Assembly: GCF_003991875.1 (NCBI RefSeq)
Contig: NZ_CP031423.1
Location: 2,728,001 to 2,792,000, forward strand
DNA: 64,000 nt
Reading direction: 5' to 3'
Source of the DNA: Microbacterium lemovicicum
Lineage (GTDB): Bacteria > Actinomycetota > Actinomycetes > Actinomycetales > Microbacteriaceae
The translations under genes were made by a program, and so were the position numbers. The notes under the pieces are model-generated. The model ran no database searches. It saw only the letters and a list, made by a program, of their open reading frames with translations, and was not told the origin of the DNA. Shown piece after piece: positions 34,966-42,892 of this stretch; within the stretch, counting starts at the first letter, position 1; the number at the start of each line of letters is the position of its first letter.

Positions 34966-36108
34966 ATGATCCGTCACGCCCGTCTCACCCGCTTCGGAGG
35001 TGCCGGCGTCGCGCTCCTCGCGGGCACCGCCCTCATCCTCACCGGCTGCGCCGGTGGCTCGGCCGACGCCGGCCAGGGCGCCTCCGGAGTCGACGCCGCG
35101 ACCGCCTCCGACCTCACCTCCTTCGGCACGCTCGCCGACCTCGAGGCCGCCGCCAAGGCGGAGGGCCAGCTCAACGTCATCGCCCTCCCGCGCGACTGGG
35201 CCAACTACGGCGAAATCCTCGACGCGTTCACCGCCAAGTACCCCGAGATCACCGTCAACGAGCAGTCGCCGGACGTCTCGTCGGCCGAGGAGATCCAGGC
35301 GGCCACGACCAACGAGGGCCTCGACACCGCTCCCGACGTCTTCGACCTCGGCCTCACCGTCGCCCTTCAGAACACCGGCGAGTTCGCCCCCTACAAGGTG
35401 CAAACGTGGGACGAGATCCCCGATGCCCTCAAGGAGCCTACCGGCCTGTTCGTCGGCGACTACGGCGGATACATGTCCGTCGGCTACGACTCGGCGAAGT
35501 TCCCCACCCCGACGAGCCTCGACGACCTCCTCGGCTCGGAGTTCCGCGGTTCCGTCGCGCTCAACGGCGACCCGACCCAGGCGGGCGCAGCCTTCGCCGC
35601 CGTGGGCCTGGCCACCGTGCAGACCGACGGCACCCTGGACGACTACCAGCCGGGCATCGACTTCTTCAGCGAGCTGAACACGAGCGGCAATCTGCTCAAG
35701 CTCGACGTCACCACGGCCACGGTCGCCAGCGGCGAGACCCCGGTCGTCTTCGACTGGGACTACCTCAACGCCACGCACGCGAAGGACGTCCCGTCGTGGA
35801 AGACCGTCGTCTTCCCCGGAACGGGCTACGCCGGGTACTACAACCAGGCCATCAACAAGAACGCCCCCAACCCGGCGGCGGCGCGCCTCTGGCAGGAGTT
35901 CCTCTACAGCGACGAGGCGCAGAACATGTGGCTCAAGGGCGGAGCGCGGCCCGTGCGCATGGAGGCCATGACCGACGCCGGCACCATCGACGAGGATCTG
36001 GCCGCGGCGCTGCCGGAGGCCCCGTCCGAGACGGTCGTCCCGACCGAGGCGCAGTCCACCGCGGCGGGCACCCTGCTCGGACAGAAGTGGGCAGCGGCGG
36101 TCCAGTGA
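34966..36108 (+). CDS. ABC importer substrate-binding lipoprotein (polyamine/iron/phosphonate class)
   Basis: The 380-residue precursor has a lipobox ALILTGCAGG (Cys at about 27) and the type II periplasmic-binding fold of the PotD/FbpA/PhnS group: GQLNVIALPRDWANYGEILDAFTAKYPEITV, then VFDLGLTVALQNTGEFAPYKV and a Tyr-rich GDYGGYMSVGYDSAKFPTPTSLDDLL. The substrate cannot be fixed; separate permeases argue against the fused FbpB iron type and for a polyamine- or aminophosphonate-like uptake. AGAGGA precedes the ATG. The stop overlaps the next gene (GTGA). Confidence 0.85.
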   Translation: MIRHARLTRFGGAGVALLAGTALILTGCAGGSADAGQGASGVDAATASDLTSFGTLADLEAAAKAEGQLNVIALPRDWANYGEILDAFTAKYPEITVNEQSPDVSSAEEIQAATTNEGLDTAPDVFDLGLTVALQNTGEFAPYKVQTWDEIPDALKEPTGLFVGDYGGYMSVGYDSAKFPTPTSLDDLLGSEFRGSVALNGDPTQAGAAFAAVGLATVQTDGTLDDYQPGIDFFSELNTSGNLLKLDVTTATVASGETPVVFDWDYLNATHAKDVPSWKTVVFPGTGYAGYYNQAINKNAPNPAAARLWQEFLYSDEAQNMWLKGGARPVRMEAMTDAGTIDEDLAAALPEAPSETVVPTEAQSTAAGTLLGQKWAAAVQ

Positions 36109-37046
36109 CCTCCGACGTCCTCGACGGTCCGAGCCTGGACCGCGTGACGAGCCCCGCCGGGCCGCAGCAGCCTGCTGCTGCGGCCCCGCGGGGCGTCGCG
36201 CGCCGAGACTGGTCGTGGGTGGGGCTGGTCCCCCTCGCCCTCTACGTCGCGGCCTTCCTCGCCGTTCCGACAGTGCTCGCCGTCGCCAGTGGGCTGTTCG
36301 ACGGCGACGGGGCCTTCACCCTCGACAACCTCGCCGCACTCGGCGACCCCGTCATCCTCACGACGTTCGGGAACTCGACGTGGCTGTCCCTGCTCACCGC
36401 CGTCATCGGGGCCGTGGTCGGAGCGCTCGTCTGCTACGCCATGCTCGGCCTGCCCGAGACGGGGATCGTCCGCACCACGGTGGACGCGGCATCCGGTGTC
36501 CTCGCGCAGTTCGGCGGCGTGATGCTGGCGTTCGCGATGATCGCCGCCATCGGCACCCAGGGCATCGTGACGAAGTTCCTCTCGTCGACCTTCGGTCTCG
36601 AGCTCTACGCCGACGGCGCCTGGATCTACGCGCTCCCCGGCCTCATCCCCGCCTACCTCGTCTTCCAGGTGCCGCTGATGATCATCACCTTCATGCCCGC
36701 CCTCGCCGCGCTGCGGCCGCAGTGGGCCGAGGCGCACCTGACGCTCGGCGGCACCCGCGCCAACTTCTGGCGATTCGTCGGCCTGCCCGTGCTGGCGCCG
36801 TCGTTCCTCGCGAGCCTGCTGCTGCTGTTCGCCAATGCGTTCTCGTCGTACGCGACGGCTGCCGCCCTCGCCAGCCAGGGCTCGCAGATCGTGCCGCTGC
36901 AGATCCGCACCGCGCTCACGAGCGAGACCGTCCTCGGACGCGAGAACCTCGCCGGCGCGCTCGCCTTCGGCATGATCGTCGTCGTCGCGGTGGTGATGAC
37001 GCTGTACGCCCTGGTGCAGCGCCGGGCCGCGCGGTGGCAGTCGTGA
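36105..37046 (+). CDS. ABC importer permease 1 (PotB-like)
   Basis: The 313-residue protein has six helices after a 35-residue cytoplasmic N-terminus. The EAA loop that docks on the ATPase reads WAEAHLTLGGTRANFWRFVGLPVLAPS. GTG start overlaps the binding-protein stop and its own stop overlaps the next start (GTGA), so the four genes are translated in series. Confidence 0.88.
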   Translation: MTSDVLDGPSLDRVTSPAGPQQPAAAAPRGVARRDWSWVGLVPLALYVAAFLAVPTVLAVASGLFDGDGAFTLDNLAALGDPVILTTFGNSTWLSLLTAVIGAVVGALVCYAMLGLPETGIVRTTVDAASGVLAQFGGVMLAFAMIAAIGTQGIVTKFLSSTFGLELYADGAWIYALPGLIPAYLVFQVPLMIITFMPALAALRPQWAEAHLTLGGTRANFWRFVGLPVLAPSFLASLLLLFANAFSSYATAAALASQGSQIVPLQIRTALTSETVLGRENLAGALAFGMIVVVAVVMTLYALVQRRAARWQS

Positions 37047-37837
37047 GGGGCTTCGCGCCGTCGCCGGTCACGCGGTGGCTGATCGGCCTCCTCGTCGGCA
37101 TCGTCTTCGCGATCCCCTTCGCCGCGACCCTGCTGTACACGCTGGAGTCGCCCTCCGGGCTGTCGCTCGACCGCTGGGCCGCACTGTTCGATCCGGCCAA
37201 CGCGGCCGCGTACCGCCCGATCTGGACGGGACTCGGCAACTCCCTGATCCTCGCGGCCGTGACGGTGCTGCTCGTCCTGCTGCTGTTCGCGCCCACCATG
37301 GTGCTGGTGGCCCTGAAGTTCCCGCAGCTGCGGCGGGGGTTCGAGTTCCTCGCCCTGCTGCCGATCTCGATCCCGGCGATCGTGCTCGTCGTCGGCCTCG
37401 CGCCGATCTACCTGCAGATCGGCCGCACCTTCGGCACCGGCGCGTGGACCCTCGCCTTCGCGTACGGCATCCTCGTGCTGCCGTTCACCTACCGCTCGAT
37501 CCAGGCCTCCATCGACGCCGTCGACATCCGCACGCTGTCCGAGGCCGCCCGCACCCTGGGCGCCGGATGGTTCACCGTGCTGCTGCGCGTCATCGCGCCG
37601 AACCTCCGGCAGGGCCTGCTGGCGGCATCCCTCATCTCCGTCGCCGTCGTGCTCGGGGAGTTCACCATCGCGTCGCTGCTGAACCGTCAGGTGCTGCAGA
37701 CGGCGCTCGTGCTCATCAACCGGCAGGACGCGTGGGCGGCGGCGATCTCCACGCTGCTCGCCCTCGCCTTCGCATTCGTGCTCCTGCTCATCATCGGCCG
37801 CGCCGGTCGTGTCGGCGCCAGGAGGCAGTCCTCATGA
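37043..37837 (+). CDS. ABC importer permease 2 (PotC-like)
   Basis: The 264-residue protein has six helices and an EAA motif, LSEAARTLGAGWFTVLLRVIAPNLRQGL, followed by VVLGEFTIASLLNRQVLQT typical of PotC/PhnV-type permeases. It pairs with permease 1. Both ends overlap neighbours, GTGA at the start and ATGA at the stop. Confidence 0.88.
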   Translation: MRGFAPSPVTRWLIGLLVGIVFAIPFAATLLYTLESPSGLSLDRWAALFDPANAAAYRPIWTGLGNSLILAAVTVLLVLLLFAPTMVLVALKFPQLRRGFEFLALLPISIPAIVLVVGLAPIYLQIGRTFGTGAWTLAFAYGILVLPFTYRSIQASIDAVDIRTLSEAARTLGAGWFTVLLRVIAPNLRQGLLAASLISVAVVLGEFTIASLLNRQVLQTALVLINRQDAWAAAISTLLALAFAFVLLLIIGRAGRVGARRQSS

Positions 37838-38940
37838 CCACCGCAGACACCCCCGCGCGCGCCCTTCCGCGCACGTCCGAGAACCTCCTGCTCGCCGAGG
37901 CGGGCGAAGGTACGCGTGTGCAGTTCTCCGGCATCGTCAAGGACTACGGCGCCACGCGTGTGCTGCACGGCGTGGACCTCGACGTGGCCCCCGGCGAGTT
38001 CGTCTCGCTCCTCGGTCCCTCCGGCTGCGGCAAGACCACCGCGCTGCGCGTGCTCGCGGGACTCGAGCGGGCCACCGCCGGCTCGATCCGGCTCGGCGGG
38101 AAGGACGTCTCGTCCGTCCCGACCAACAAGCGCGACATCGGGATGGTCTTCCAGTCCTACTCGCTGTTCCCGCATCTTCGCGTCGTCGACAACGTCGCGT
38201 TCGGGCTGCGGCGTCGTCGGATCAACCGGACGGATGCCGCGGCCCGCGCCGCCGCGGCGCTCGAGCTGGTCGGGCTCGGCCATCTGGCCGAACGGTTCCC
38301 GCACGAGCTGTCCGGCGGGCAGCAGCAGCGCGTCGCGCTGGCGCGCGCTCTCGTGACAGAGCCGCGGGTGCTGCTGCTGGACGAGCCCCTGTCGGCGCTC
38401 GACGCCAAGGTGCGCGTGCAGCTGCGCGACGAGATCCGGCGCATCCAGCTGCGTCTGGGCATCACGACGGTCTTCGTCACGCACGACCAGGAGGAGGCCC
38501 TCGCCGTCTCCGATCGCATCGCCGTCATGAGCGCCGGCCGCATCGAGCAGATCGGCACCCCGGAGGACCTGTACCTCCGCCCCGCGACCGCCGAGGTCGC
38601 CGCGTTCGTGGGCGTGTCCAGCGTGGTGCTCGGTGTCGTCGCCGGAGGCGCGCTCACGGTGTGGGGTCAGCCTCTGCCCCTCCAGATCGCCGCACCCGAC
38701 GGGGAGGTGGATGTCTTCCTCCGCCCGGAGAACGTGCGCATCTCGAGCGCCGACGGCTCGGGCACCGAGGCCGTCGTTCAGGAGAGCACATTCCTGGGGA
38801 GCTTCCGGCGCACACTCGTGCGCACACTCGACGGCGCGCTCGTCCGCGTGCAGCACGCGGCCTCCGACCGGGTGACCTTCGACGACCGCGTGCGCATCGC
38901 CCTCGATCCCGTGCCCGTCGCCGTGCGACCGCGCACCTGA
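37834..38940 (+). CDS. ABC importer ATPase with TOBE domain
   Basis: The 368-residue ATPase shows Walker A GPSGCGKTT (about residues 65-73), Q-loop VFQSYSLFP, signature LSGGQQQRVALARAL, Walker B VLLLDEPLSALD and the switch His in FVTHDQEEA. The last 90 residues form a TOBE-like regulatory domain (VDVFLRPENVRI). The first 25 residues extend beyond the usual start, but GGAGG lies before this ATG. It powers the permease pair. Confidence 0.93.
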   Translation: MTTADTPARALPRTSENLLLAEAGEGTRVQFSGIVKDYGATRVLHGVDLDVAPGEFVSLLGPSGCGKTTALRVLAGLERATAGSIRLGGKDVSSVPTNKRDIGMVFQSYSLFPHLRVVDNVAFGLRRRRINRTDAAARAAAALELVGLGHLAERFPHELSGGQQQRVALARALVTEPRVLLLDEPLSALDAKVRVQLRDEIRRIQLRLGITTVFVTHDQEEALAVSDRIAVMSAGRIEQIGTPEDLYLRPATAEVAAFVGVSSVVLGVVAGGALTVWGQPLPLQIAAPDGEVDVFLRPENVRISSADGSGTEAVVQESTFLGSFRRTLVRTLDGALVRVQHAASDRVTFDDRVRIALDPVPVAVRPRT

Positions 38941-38945
38941 CACCC

Positions 38946-39012
38946 CCGCCCGGGGCCGTGTCCCACTTTCCGCACAACACGCCGAGGGGTTGTGCGGAAA
39001 GTGGGACACGGT
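38946..39012. repeat. Dispersed palindromic repeat, copy B
   Basis: Arms 38958-38977 and 38990-39009 are perfectly complementary over 20 bp (GTGTCCCACTTTCCGCACAA) with a 12-base loop. The repeated unit begins with CCGCCCGGGGCC outside the stem. It lies just past the importer ATPase stop and could end that transcript. Confidence 0.92.
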
Positions 39013-39060
39013 GGTCTGCGCCGCCGGACGAGCGGAGATTCCGCCGTACGGCGTCCGCGC

Positions 39061-39127
39061 CCGCCCGGGGCCATGTCCCACTTTCCGCACAACACGCCGA
39101 GGGGTTGTGCGGAAAGTGGGACACGGT
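39061..39127. repeat. Dispersed palindromic repeat, copy C
   Basis: Same orientation and nearly the same sequence as copy B; the only difference I see is A for G at 39073. The stem pairs 39074-39092 with 39105-39123. Conservation of the loop and flank as well as the stem argues for recent duplication or transposition. Confidence 0.92.
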
Positions 39128-39246
39128 TGCGTCGAGCACGGCAGCGTCTGCGCCGGGCGGCCTACCGCCCGCGCGGCGCGGTCGCTAGCGTGTGCACCAG
39201 CGGCCGGTCAGCGGACCGGTGGCCACCTCGCGAAGGAGCGTGCACC

Positions 39247-39429
39247 ATGGCCGGGAAGTTCGAGCTCTACACCGACAAGGGCGGCCACTGGCGCTTCACC
39301 CTCAAGGCCACCAACGGCCAGGTGATCGCCAGCAGCGAGGGGTACTCGTCCAAGGCCGCCGCGCAGGCGGGCATCGAGTCGGTGAAGAAGAACGCGCCGA
39401 CGGCAGACACCGTCGAGGTCACCCGCTGA
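39247..39429 (+). CDS. DUF1508/YegP-like small protein
   Basis: The 60-residue protein is a single DUF1508 module: FELYTDKGGHWRFTLKATNGQVIASSEGYSSKAAAQAGIESVKKNAP. Proteins of this type are small beta-alpha units of unknown function, sometimes double-copy. GAAGGAG lies 10 bases before the ATG, so it has a normal ribosome-binding site. Confidence 0.88.
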   Translation: MAGKFELYTDKGGHWRFTLKATNGQVIASSEGYSSKAAAQAGIESVKKNAPTADTVEVTR

Positions 39430-39432
39430 GGC

Positions 39433-39735
39433 TCAGAGCGGAACGTCGATCGCGGCGCGGTCCTTCGTGACGCTACGAACGAACTCGACGACCTCCTGGT
39501 GCGCCGGGTGGACGATGTAGCGCTCGAGGGCCTCGGCGTCGGCGAACTCCGACACGAGCGCGACGTCCCAGTTCGCACCCGGAAAGGCGACGTTCGGGCC
39601 GACCTGAATGCTGTCGATCTCGGGGATGACGTCCTGAAGCCCCTCGAGGCGCGTGCGCAGCTCTTCGGCGTGCAGCGCCCGCGTGTCGGCGTCGTCCGCG
39701 TCGAGCCGCCACAGGACGATGTGCCGCAGGCTCAT
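39433..39735 (-). CDS. Dabb family (stress-responsive alpha/beta barrel) protein
   Basis: The 100 residues match the Dabb domain: an N-terminal LRHIVLWRL strand, a helix (LRTRLEGLQDVIPEI), GPNVAFPGANWDVALVSEFADAEALERYIVHPAHQEVVEFVR. Dabb proteins are dimeric ferredoxin-like barrels of mostly unknown role. Its ATG overlaps the stop of the glutaredoxin-like gene, so they form a pair. Confidence 0.85.
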   Translation of the reverse strand: MSLRHIVLWRLDADDADTRALHAEELRTRLEGLQDVIPEIDSIQVGPNVAFPGANWDVALVSEFADAEALERYIVHPAHQEVVEFVRSVTKDRAAIDVPL

Positions 39736-40022
39736 GACGCCACCCCTGCCGACGTCGGAACAGCGGATGCCGTCACCAGAGCGTCGCGGAGGCGGTCAGC
39801 CGAGACCCGCCAGTGCGCGTGCAGGCCGCCGTCGATGAGGATGACCGGGATCTTCTCCCACCACTGCTCGTAGAGAGCCGGGTCGTCGAGAATCGACGCC
39901 TCACGGACATCGATGCCGTCGGCCAGACGCTCGGGGAGACCCGCGATCACATCGTCGACGATGCCGTGGGCCACGTCGCAGAGGTGACAGTCGGGTTTGC
40001 CGATCAGGGTGAGGATGGTCAC
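39732..40022 (-). CDS. Glutaredoxin-like thiol protein
   Basis: The 96 residues have a thioredoxin-fold start ILTLIGKPDCHLCDVAHGIV with a CHLC active site, and the cis-Pro stretch IPVILIDGG. It resembles the DUF836/glutaredoxin-like family. The GTG follows TAGGAT-N6, a leaderless pattern, and it is coupled to the Dabb gene by a four-base overlap. Confidence 0.82.
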   Translation of the reverse strand: MTILTLIGKPDCHLCDVAHGIVDDVIAGLPERLADGIDVREASILDDPALYEQWWEKIPVILIDGGLHAHWRVSADRLRDALVTASAVPTSAGVAS

Positions 40023-40119
40023 GCCCTCATCCTATGGGCGCTCTCCGACACGGGCTCGGACACTCGGCGACGATTCGCCTGCCATCCGGTGACGCTCCGG
40101 CGTCGGAACGGCACGCGGC

Positions 40120-40413
40120 TCAGCGCTCGAGCGGAAGCCCCGCCTGCGCCCATTCGCCGGTGCCGCCGTCGACGTTGGTGGCGTCGTAGCCGCGGGCCTC
40201 GAGGGCCTCCACCACGCGTGCCGAGCGGCCGCCGGCCTGGCAGATGACGTCGAACGGCTCGTCGGGGAGTTCGTCGAGGTGCTCGCCGATGCTCGACATA
40301 GGGAGGTTGACGGCGCCGGGCACGTGCCCCGCGGCGAATTCGTCCTCTTCGCGCACGTCGATGAGCGGCACGCCGTCGCGCTCGTTCAGCTGCTGGACGG
40401 TGATCGACTTCAT
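40120..40413 (-). CDS. Single-domain rhodanese
   Basis: The 97-residue protein is a rhodanese: LIDVREEDEFAAGHVPGAVNLPM, and the catalytic Cys in VICQAGGRSARV, whose six-residue loop (QAGGRS) is typical of sulfurtransferases. It transfers sulfane sulfur or binds persulfide. AGGAAGG before the ATG at 40413 decides the start against an upstream in-frame ATG. Confidence 0.9.
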   Translation of the reverse strand: MKSITVQQLNERDGVPLIDVREEDEFAAGHVPGAVNLPMSSIGEHLDELPDEPFDVICQAGGRSARVVEALEARGYDATNVDGGTGEWAQAGLPLER

Positions 40414-40451
40414 GGCGGGATCCTTCCTGTCGGCGCGGCGACAATACACGA

Positions 40452-40477
40452 AGCGCCCGTCCCTAGGGACAGGCGCT
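40452..40477 (-). terminator. Terminator of the bS22-type gene
   Basis: 40452-40463 pairs with 40466-40477. On the minus-strand RNA the single non-Watson-Crick position is a G-U pair, so the hairpin is complete in that direction, and it is followed by TTCGTGTATTGT. It lies 18 bases past the bS22 stop. Confidence 0.7.
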
Positions 40478-40495
40478 CAGTGTGGTGCGGCCGCG

Positions 40496-40594
40496 TTACT
40501 TCTTGTTGCGGCGCTGATGGCGAGTCTTGCGAAGCAGCTTGCGGTGCTTCTTCTTCGCCATGCGCTTGCGGCGCTTCTTGATGACTGAACCCAC
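40496..40594 (-). CDS. AURKAIP1/COX24-domain small basic protein (bS22-type ribosomal peptide)
   Basis: This 32-residue protein starts MGSVIKKRRKRMAKKKHRKLL and is almost all Lys/Arg/His. The same highly conserved peptide occurs in actinobacteria and is a small ribosomal subunit protein in mycobacteria. The GTG start is preceded by a GAGG site. It is too short for routine gene calling, but the conserved sequence, the ribosome-binding site and a matched terminator make it secure. Confidence 0.92.
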   Translation of the reverse strand: MGSVIKKRRKRMAKKKHRKLLRKTRHQRRNKK

Positions 40595-40677
40595 GGAAAA
40601 CCTCACTAGATCGGGGTCTGGACGCAGGATCGCCTGCATCCGGGATCGGGCAAAACGGAAAAATGCCTCGGGTCAGT

Positions 40678-40869
40678 CTAGCCGACGTCGGCGACGGGCC
40701 TGTGCAGGGCCGCCGTGACGGCCGATTCGGGCACGCGGTAGCTGCGGCCGAACCGCACGGCCGGCAGTTCACCGGCATGCACGAGGCGGTACACGGTCAT
40801 CTTGGACACGCGCATGAGCTCGGCGACCTCCGCGACCGTCAGGAAGCGCACATCGGCCAGTTCTGCCAT
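40678..40869 (-). CDS. BldC-like helix-turn-helix DNA-binding protein
   Basis: The 63-residue protein is a MerR/excisionase-type helix-turn-helix: FLTVAEVAELMRVSKMTVYRLVHAGELPAVRFGRSYRVPESAV. BldC-like proteins bind direct repeats and control development or metabolism in actinobacteria. GGAGGAACGCC before the ATG at 40869 sets the start. The bS22-type gene lies 83 bases downstream on the same strand. Confidence 0.88.
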   Translation of the reverse strand: MAELADVRFLTVAEVAELMRVSKMTVYRLVHAGELPAVRFGRSYRVPESAVTAALHRPVADVG

Positions 40870-40909
40870 GGCGTTCCTCCGCTGCGATCCCCAGATGACT
40901 GTGCTCCAC

Positions 40910-40939
40910 ACTCTAGGGGCGCGATCGCACTCGTGTAAA
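40910..40939 (-). promoter_or_regulatory. Promoter of the BldC-like gene
   Basis: On the minus strand TTTACA (40934-40939) and TAGAGT (40910-40915) are 18 bp apart. Transcription would start about 35 bases before the ATG, matching the presence of a ribosome-binding site. Confidence 0.65.
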
Positions 40940-40982
40940 CCTGTGTGGTCTGTGTGACGTATGAGGCTCGCCCGACCGCGAT

Positions 40983-41387
40983 TCAGCGGCCCGGGAGCTT
41001 CTTGAGGGCGCTGGCGACGACGTGCTTCGCCGAGGCCGCAGCGCGGCCCATCACCTCAGCTGCGTGTGCGGCGGAATCCGGCAGGGTGACCGGTGCGGCA
41101 TCCATGTCGATGTCGTCCAGAAGGAAGGGCATGAGCCAGTCGTCGACCGCGTCGAGCGGACCGATCGAGAGACTGTAATACCGATGCTGACCCTCTTCGC
41201 GGACGGAGACGAGCTCCGCCTCGCGCAGCACCTTGAGGTGCTTCGAGACGGTCGGCTGGCTGACCTCCAGCTGGTGGACGATCTGGGAGACGCTCGTTCC
41301 GCGCTCACCCGAGGCGGCGCGCTCCCGCAGGAGCTGCAGGATGTCGCGACGTGTGCCGTCTGCGATCACGTCGAAGATGTCCGCCAT
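40983..41387 (-). CDS. ArsR family winged-helix regulator
   Basis: The 134 residues carry an ArsR DNA-binding domain: FDVIADGTRRDILQLLRE, VSQIVHQLEVSQPTVSKHLKVLREAELVSVREEGQHRYYSL. No cysteine cluster for metal is present in the visible sequence, so the signal is unclear. The C-terminal 45 residues are a separate helical extension. The ATG is 6 bases after TAACCT. It is divergent from the potassium uptake genes and could regulate them (inference). Confidence 0.88.
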   Translation of the reverse strand: MADIFDVIADGTRRDILQLLRERAASGERGTSVSQIVHQLEVSQPTVSKHLKVLREAELVSVREEGQHRYYSLSIGPLDAVDDWLMPFLLDDIDMDAAPVTLPDSAAHAAEVMGRAAASAKHVVASALKKLPGR

Positions 41388-41452
41388 GTGCTTAGGTTAG
41401 TCGGGCATCTCCCGGAGAACCATGACCGACGTTTCGAGCGAGGGGATCAGGT

Positions 41453-42892
41453 ATGGCGGCTGACCCGAGGGGCTCGCGGGCCTGGCGTCTGTCGTCGTCC
41501 GCCCGCCGCGGGTGGGACAGGCTGCAGGACCTCACCACGGCATCTCCGGCCCGCTTCGCCGTCCTCGTCTTCGCGACGCTGATCCTCATCTTCACCGCCC
41601 TGCTGTCGCTGCCGGCCTCGACCGCCAGCGGGCAGTCCGCGCCGTTCGCCGATGCGCTCTTCACCGCCGTCTCCACGATCTGCGTGACCGGACTGTCCAC
41701 GGTCAACATGGGCACCTACTGGTCGCCGTTCGGCCAGGTGATCATCTTCATCGGCGTCAACGTCGGCGCGCTGGGCGTCCTCACGCTCGCCTCCATCCTC
41801 GGGCTCGTCATCTCGAAGCGGCTGGGCCTGCGCGCGAAGCTGATCGCCGCGGGCGACACCAATCCGATGCGCGCGCACGGCGGGGTGGTCAACGAGGGTC
41901 AGACGGTGCGCCTGGGAGAGATCGGCGTGCTGCTGCGGACCGTCGCCCTGTCGACGCTCGTCATCGAGGCGGGGATCGCCGTGCTGCTGTACCCGTCCCT
42001 GCTGATCGGCGGCGTGGAACCCCTCGTCGCGCTGTGGGAGGCGCCCTACTTCGCCGCGATGGCTTTCACGAACACCGGCTTCTCCCCCAACCCCGAGGGC
42101 ATCCTGGCCTTCCAGTACGACTACTTCTTCCTCACCGTCATGATGGCCGGTGTCTTCCTCGGCTCGATCGGGTTCCCCGTCATCTACACCCTGTGGCGGC
42201 ACCAGTGGCACTTCCGCCAGTGGACCCTGCACGCCAAGCTGACCATCATCACGACCGTGCTCCTGTTCTTCGCGGGCGCCATCGCGTTCCTCGCCCTCGA
42301 GTACAACAACCCCGCGACCTTCGGCAGCCGCGACGCGTGGGACACCGTCTACCAGTCCTTCTTCCTGTCCGCCATGACGCGATCCGGCGGGTTCTCCGTC
42401 GTGGACATCGGGCAGCTGAACGGCTCGTCGCTGCTGGTGGGCTCCATGCTCATGTTCGTCGGCGGCGGCTCGGCCTCCACCGCGGGCGGCATCAAGGTCA
42501 CGACGCTCGCGGTGCTCGCGTTGGCGGTGTGGTCGGAGGCGAAGGGCCGCCCGTCGGTGCAGGCCTTCGGCCGGCGCATCCCGAGCGACGTCCAGCGGGT
42601 CGGCCTGTCGGTCGTCGCATGGGGCGCGACCATCGTCGCCCTCTCGACGATCACGATCACCCACATCACCAAAGAGCCGGTCGAGACGGTGCTCTTCGAC
42701 GTGATCTCCGGGTTCGCGACGGTGGGACTCTCCACCGGATTGACGGAGACACTGCCCGACCCCGCGGTCTACGTGATGGCCCTCACGATGTTCATGGGGC
42801 GCATTGGTACAGTGACCCTTGCCGCGGCCGTGGCCGCGGCAACCCGTTCGCAGCTCTACGCGCTGCCGGTGGAGAGGCCGATCGTTGGGTGA
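41453..42892 (+). CDS. Potassium uptake membrane subunit, KtrB/TrkH family
   Basis: The 479-residue protein contains four selectivity-filter-like P-loops characteristic of the family: STICVTGLST, FTNTGFSPN, SAMTRSGGFSV and FATVGLSTGL, each with a central Gly. About eight helices flank them. It transports K+ together with an RCK regulatory subunit, encoded next with an 8-base overlap. The N-terminus is basic and cytoplasmic. Confidence 0.93.
   Translation: MAADPRGSRAWRLSSSARRGWDRLQDLTTASPARFAVLVFATLILIFTALLSLPASTASGQSAPFADALFTAVSTICVTGLSTVNMGTYWSPFGQVIIFIGVNVGALGVLTLASILGLVISKRLGLRAKLIAAGDTNPMRAHGGVVNEGQTVRLGEIGVLLRTVALSTLVIEAGIAVLLYPSLLIGGVEPLVALWEAPYFAAMAFTNTGFSPNPEGILAFQYDYFFLTVMMAGVFLGSIGFPVIYTLWRHQWHFRQWTLHAKLTIITTVLLFFAGAIAFLALEYNNPATFGSRDAWDTVYQSFFLSAMTRSGGFSVVDIGQLNGSSLLVGSMLMFVGGGSASTAGGIKVTTLAVLALAVWSEAKGRPSVQAFGRRIPSDVQRVGLSVVAWGATIVALSTITITHITKEPVETVLFDVISGFATVGLSTGLTETLPDPAVYVMALTMFMGRIGTVTLAAAVAAATRSQLYALPVERPIVG

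Larger units (their letters stand above)
38941..39246. other. 306-bp intergenic region with twin palindromic repeats
   Basis: It contains two 67-bp repeat copies 48 bp apart, then small stem-loops (GGGCGG-N4-CCGCCC at 39155-39170) and a TAGCGT hexamer (39186-39191), which could be the -10 of the DUF1508 gene. No gene is seen. Confidence 0.65.

Noticed and set aside
34966..38940. Naming the importer as a specific iron, spermidine or aminophosphonate system.
   Set aside because: The binding-protein class covers all three, and no substrate-specific enzyme gene is adjacent.
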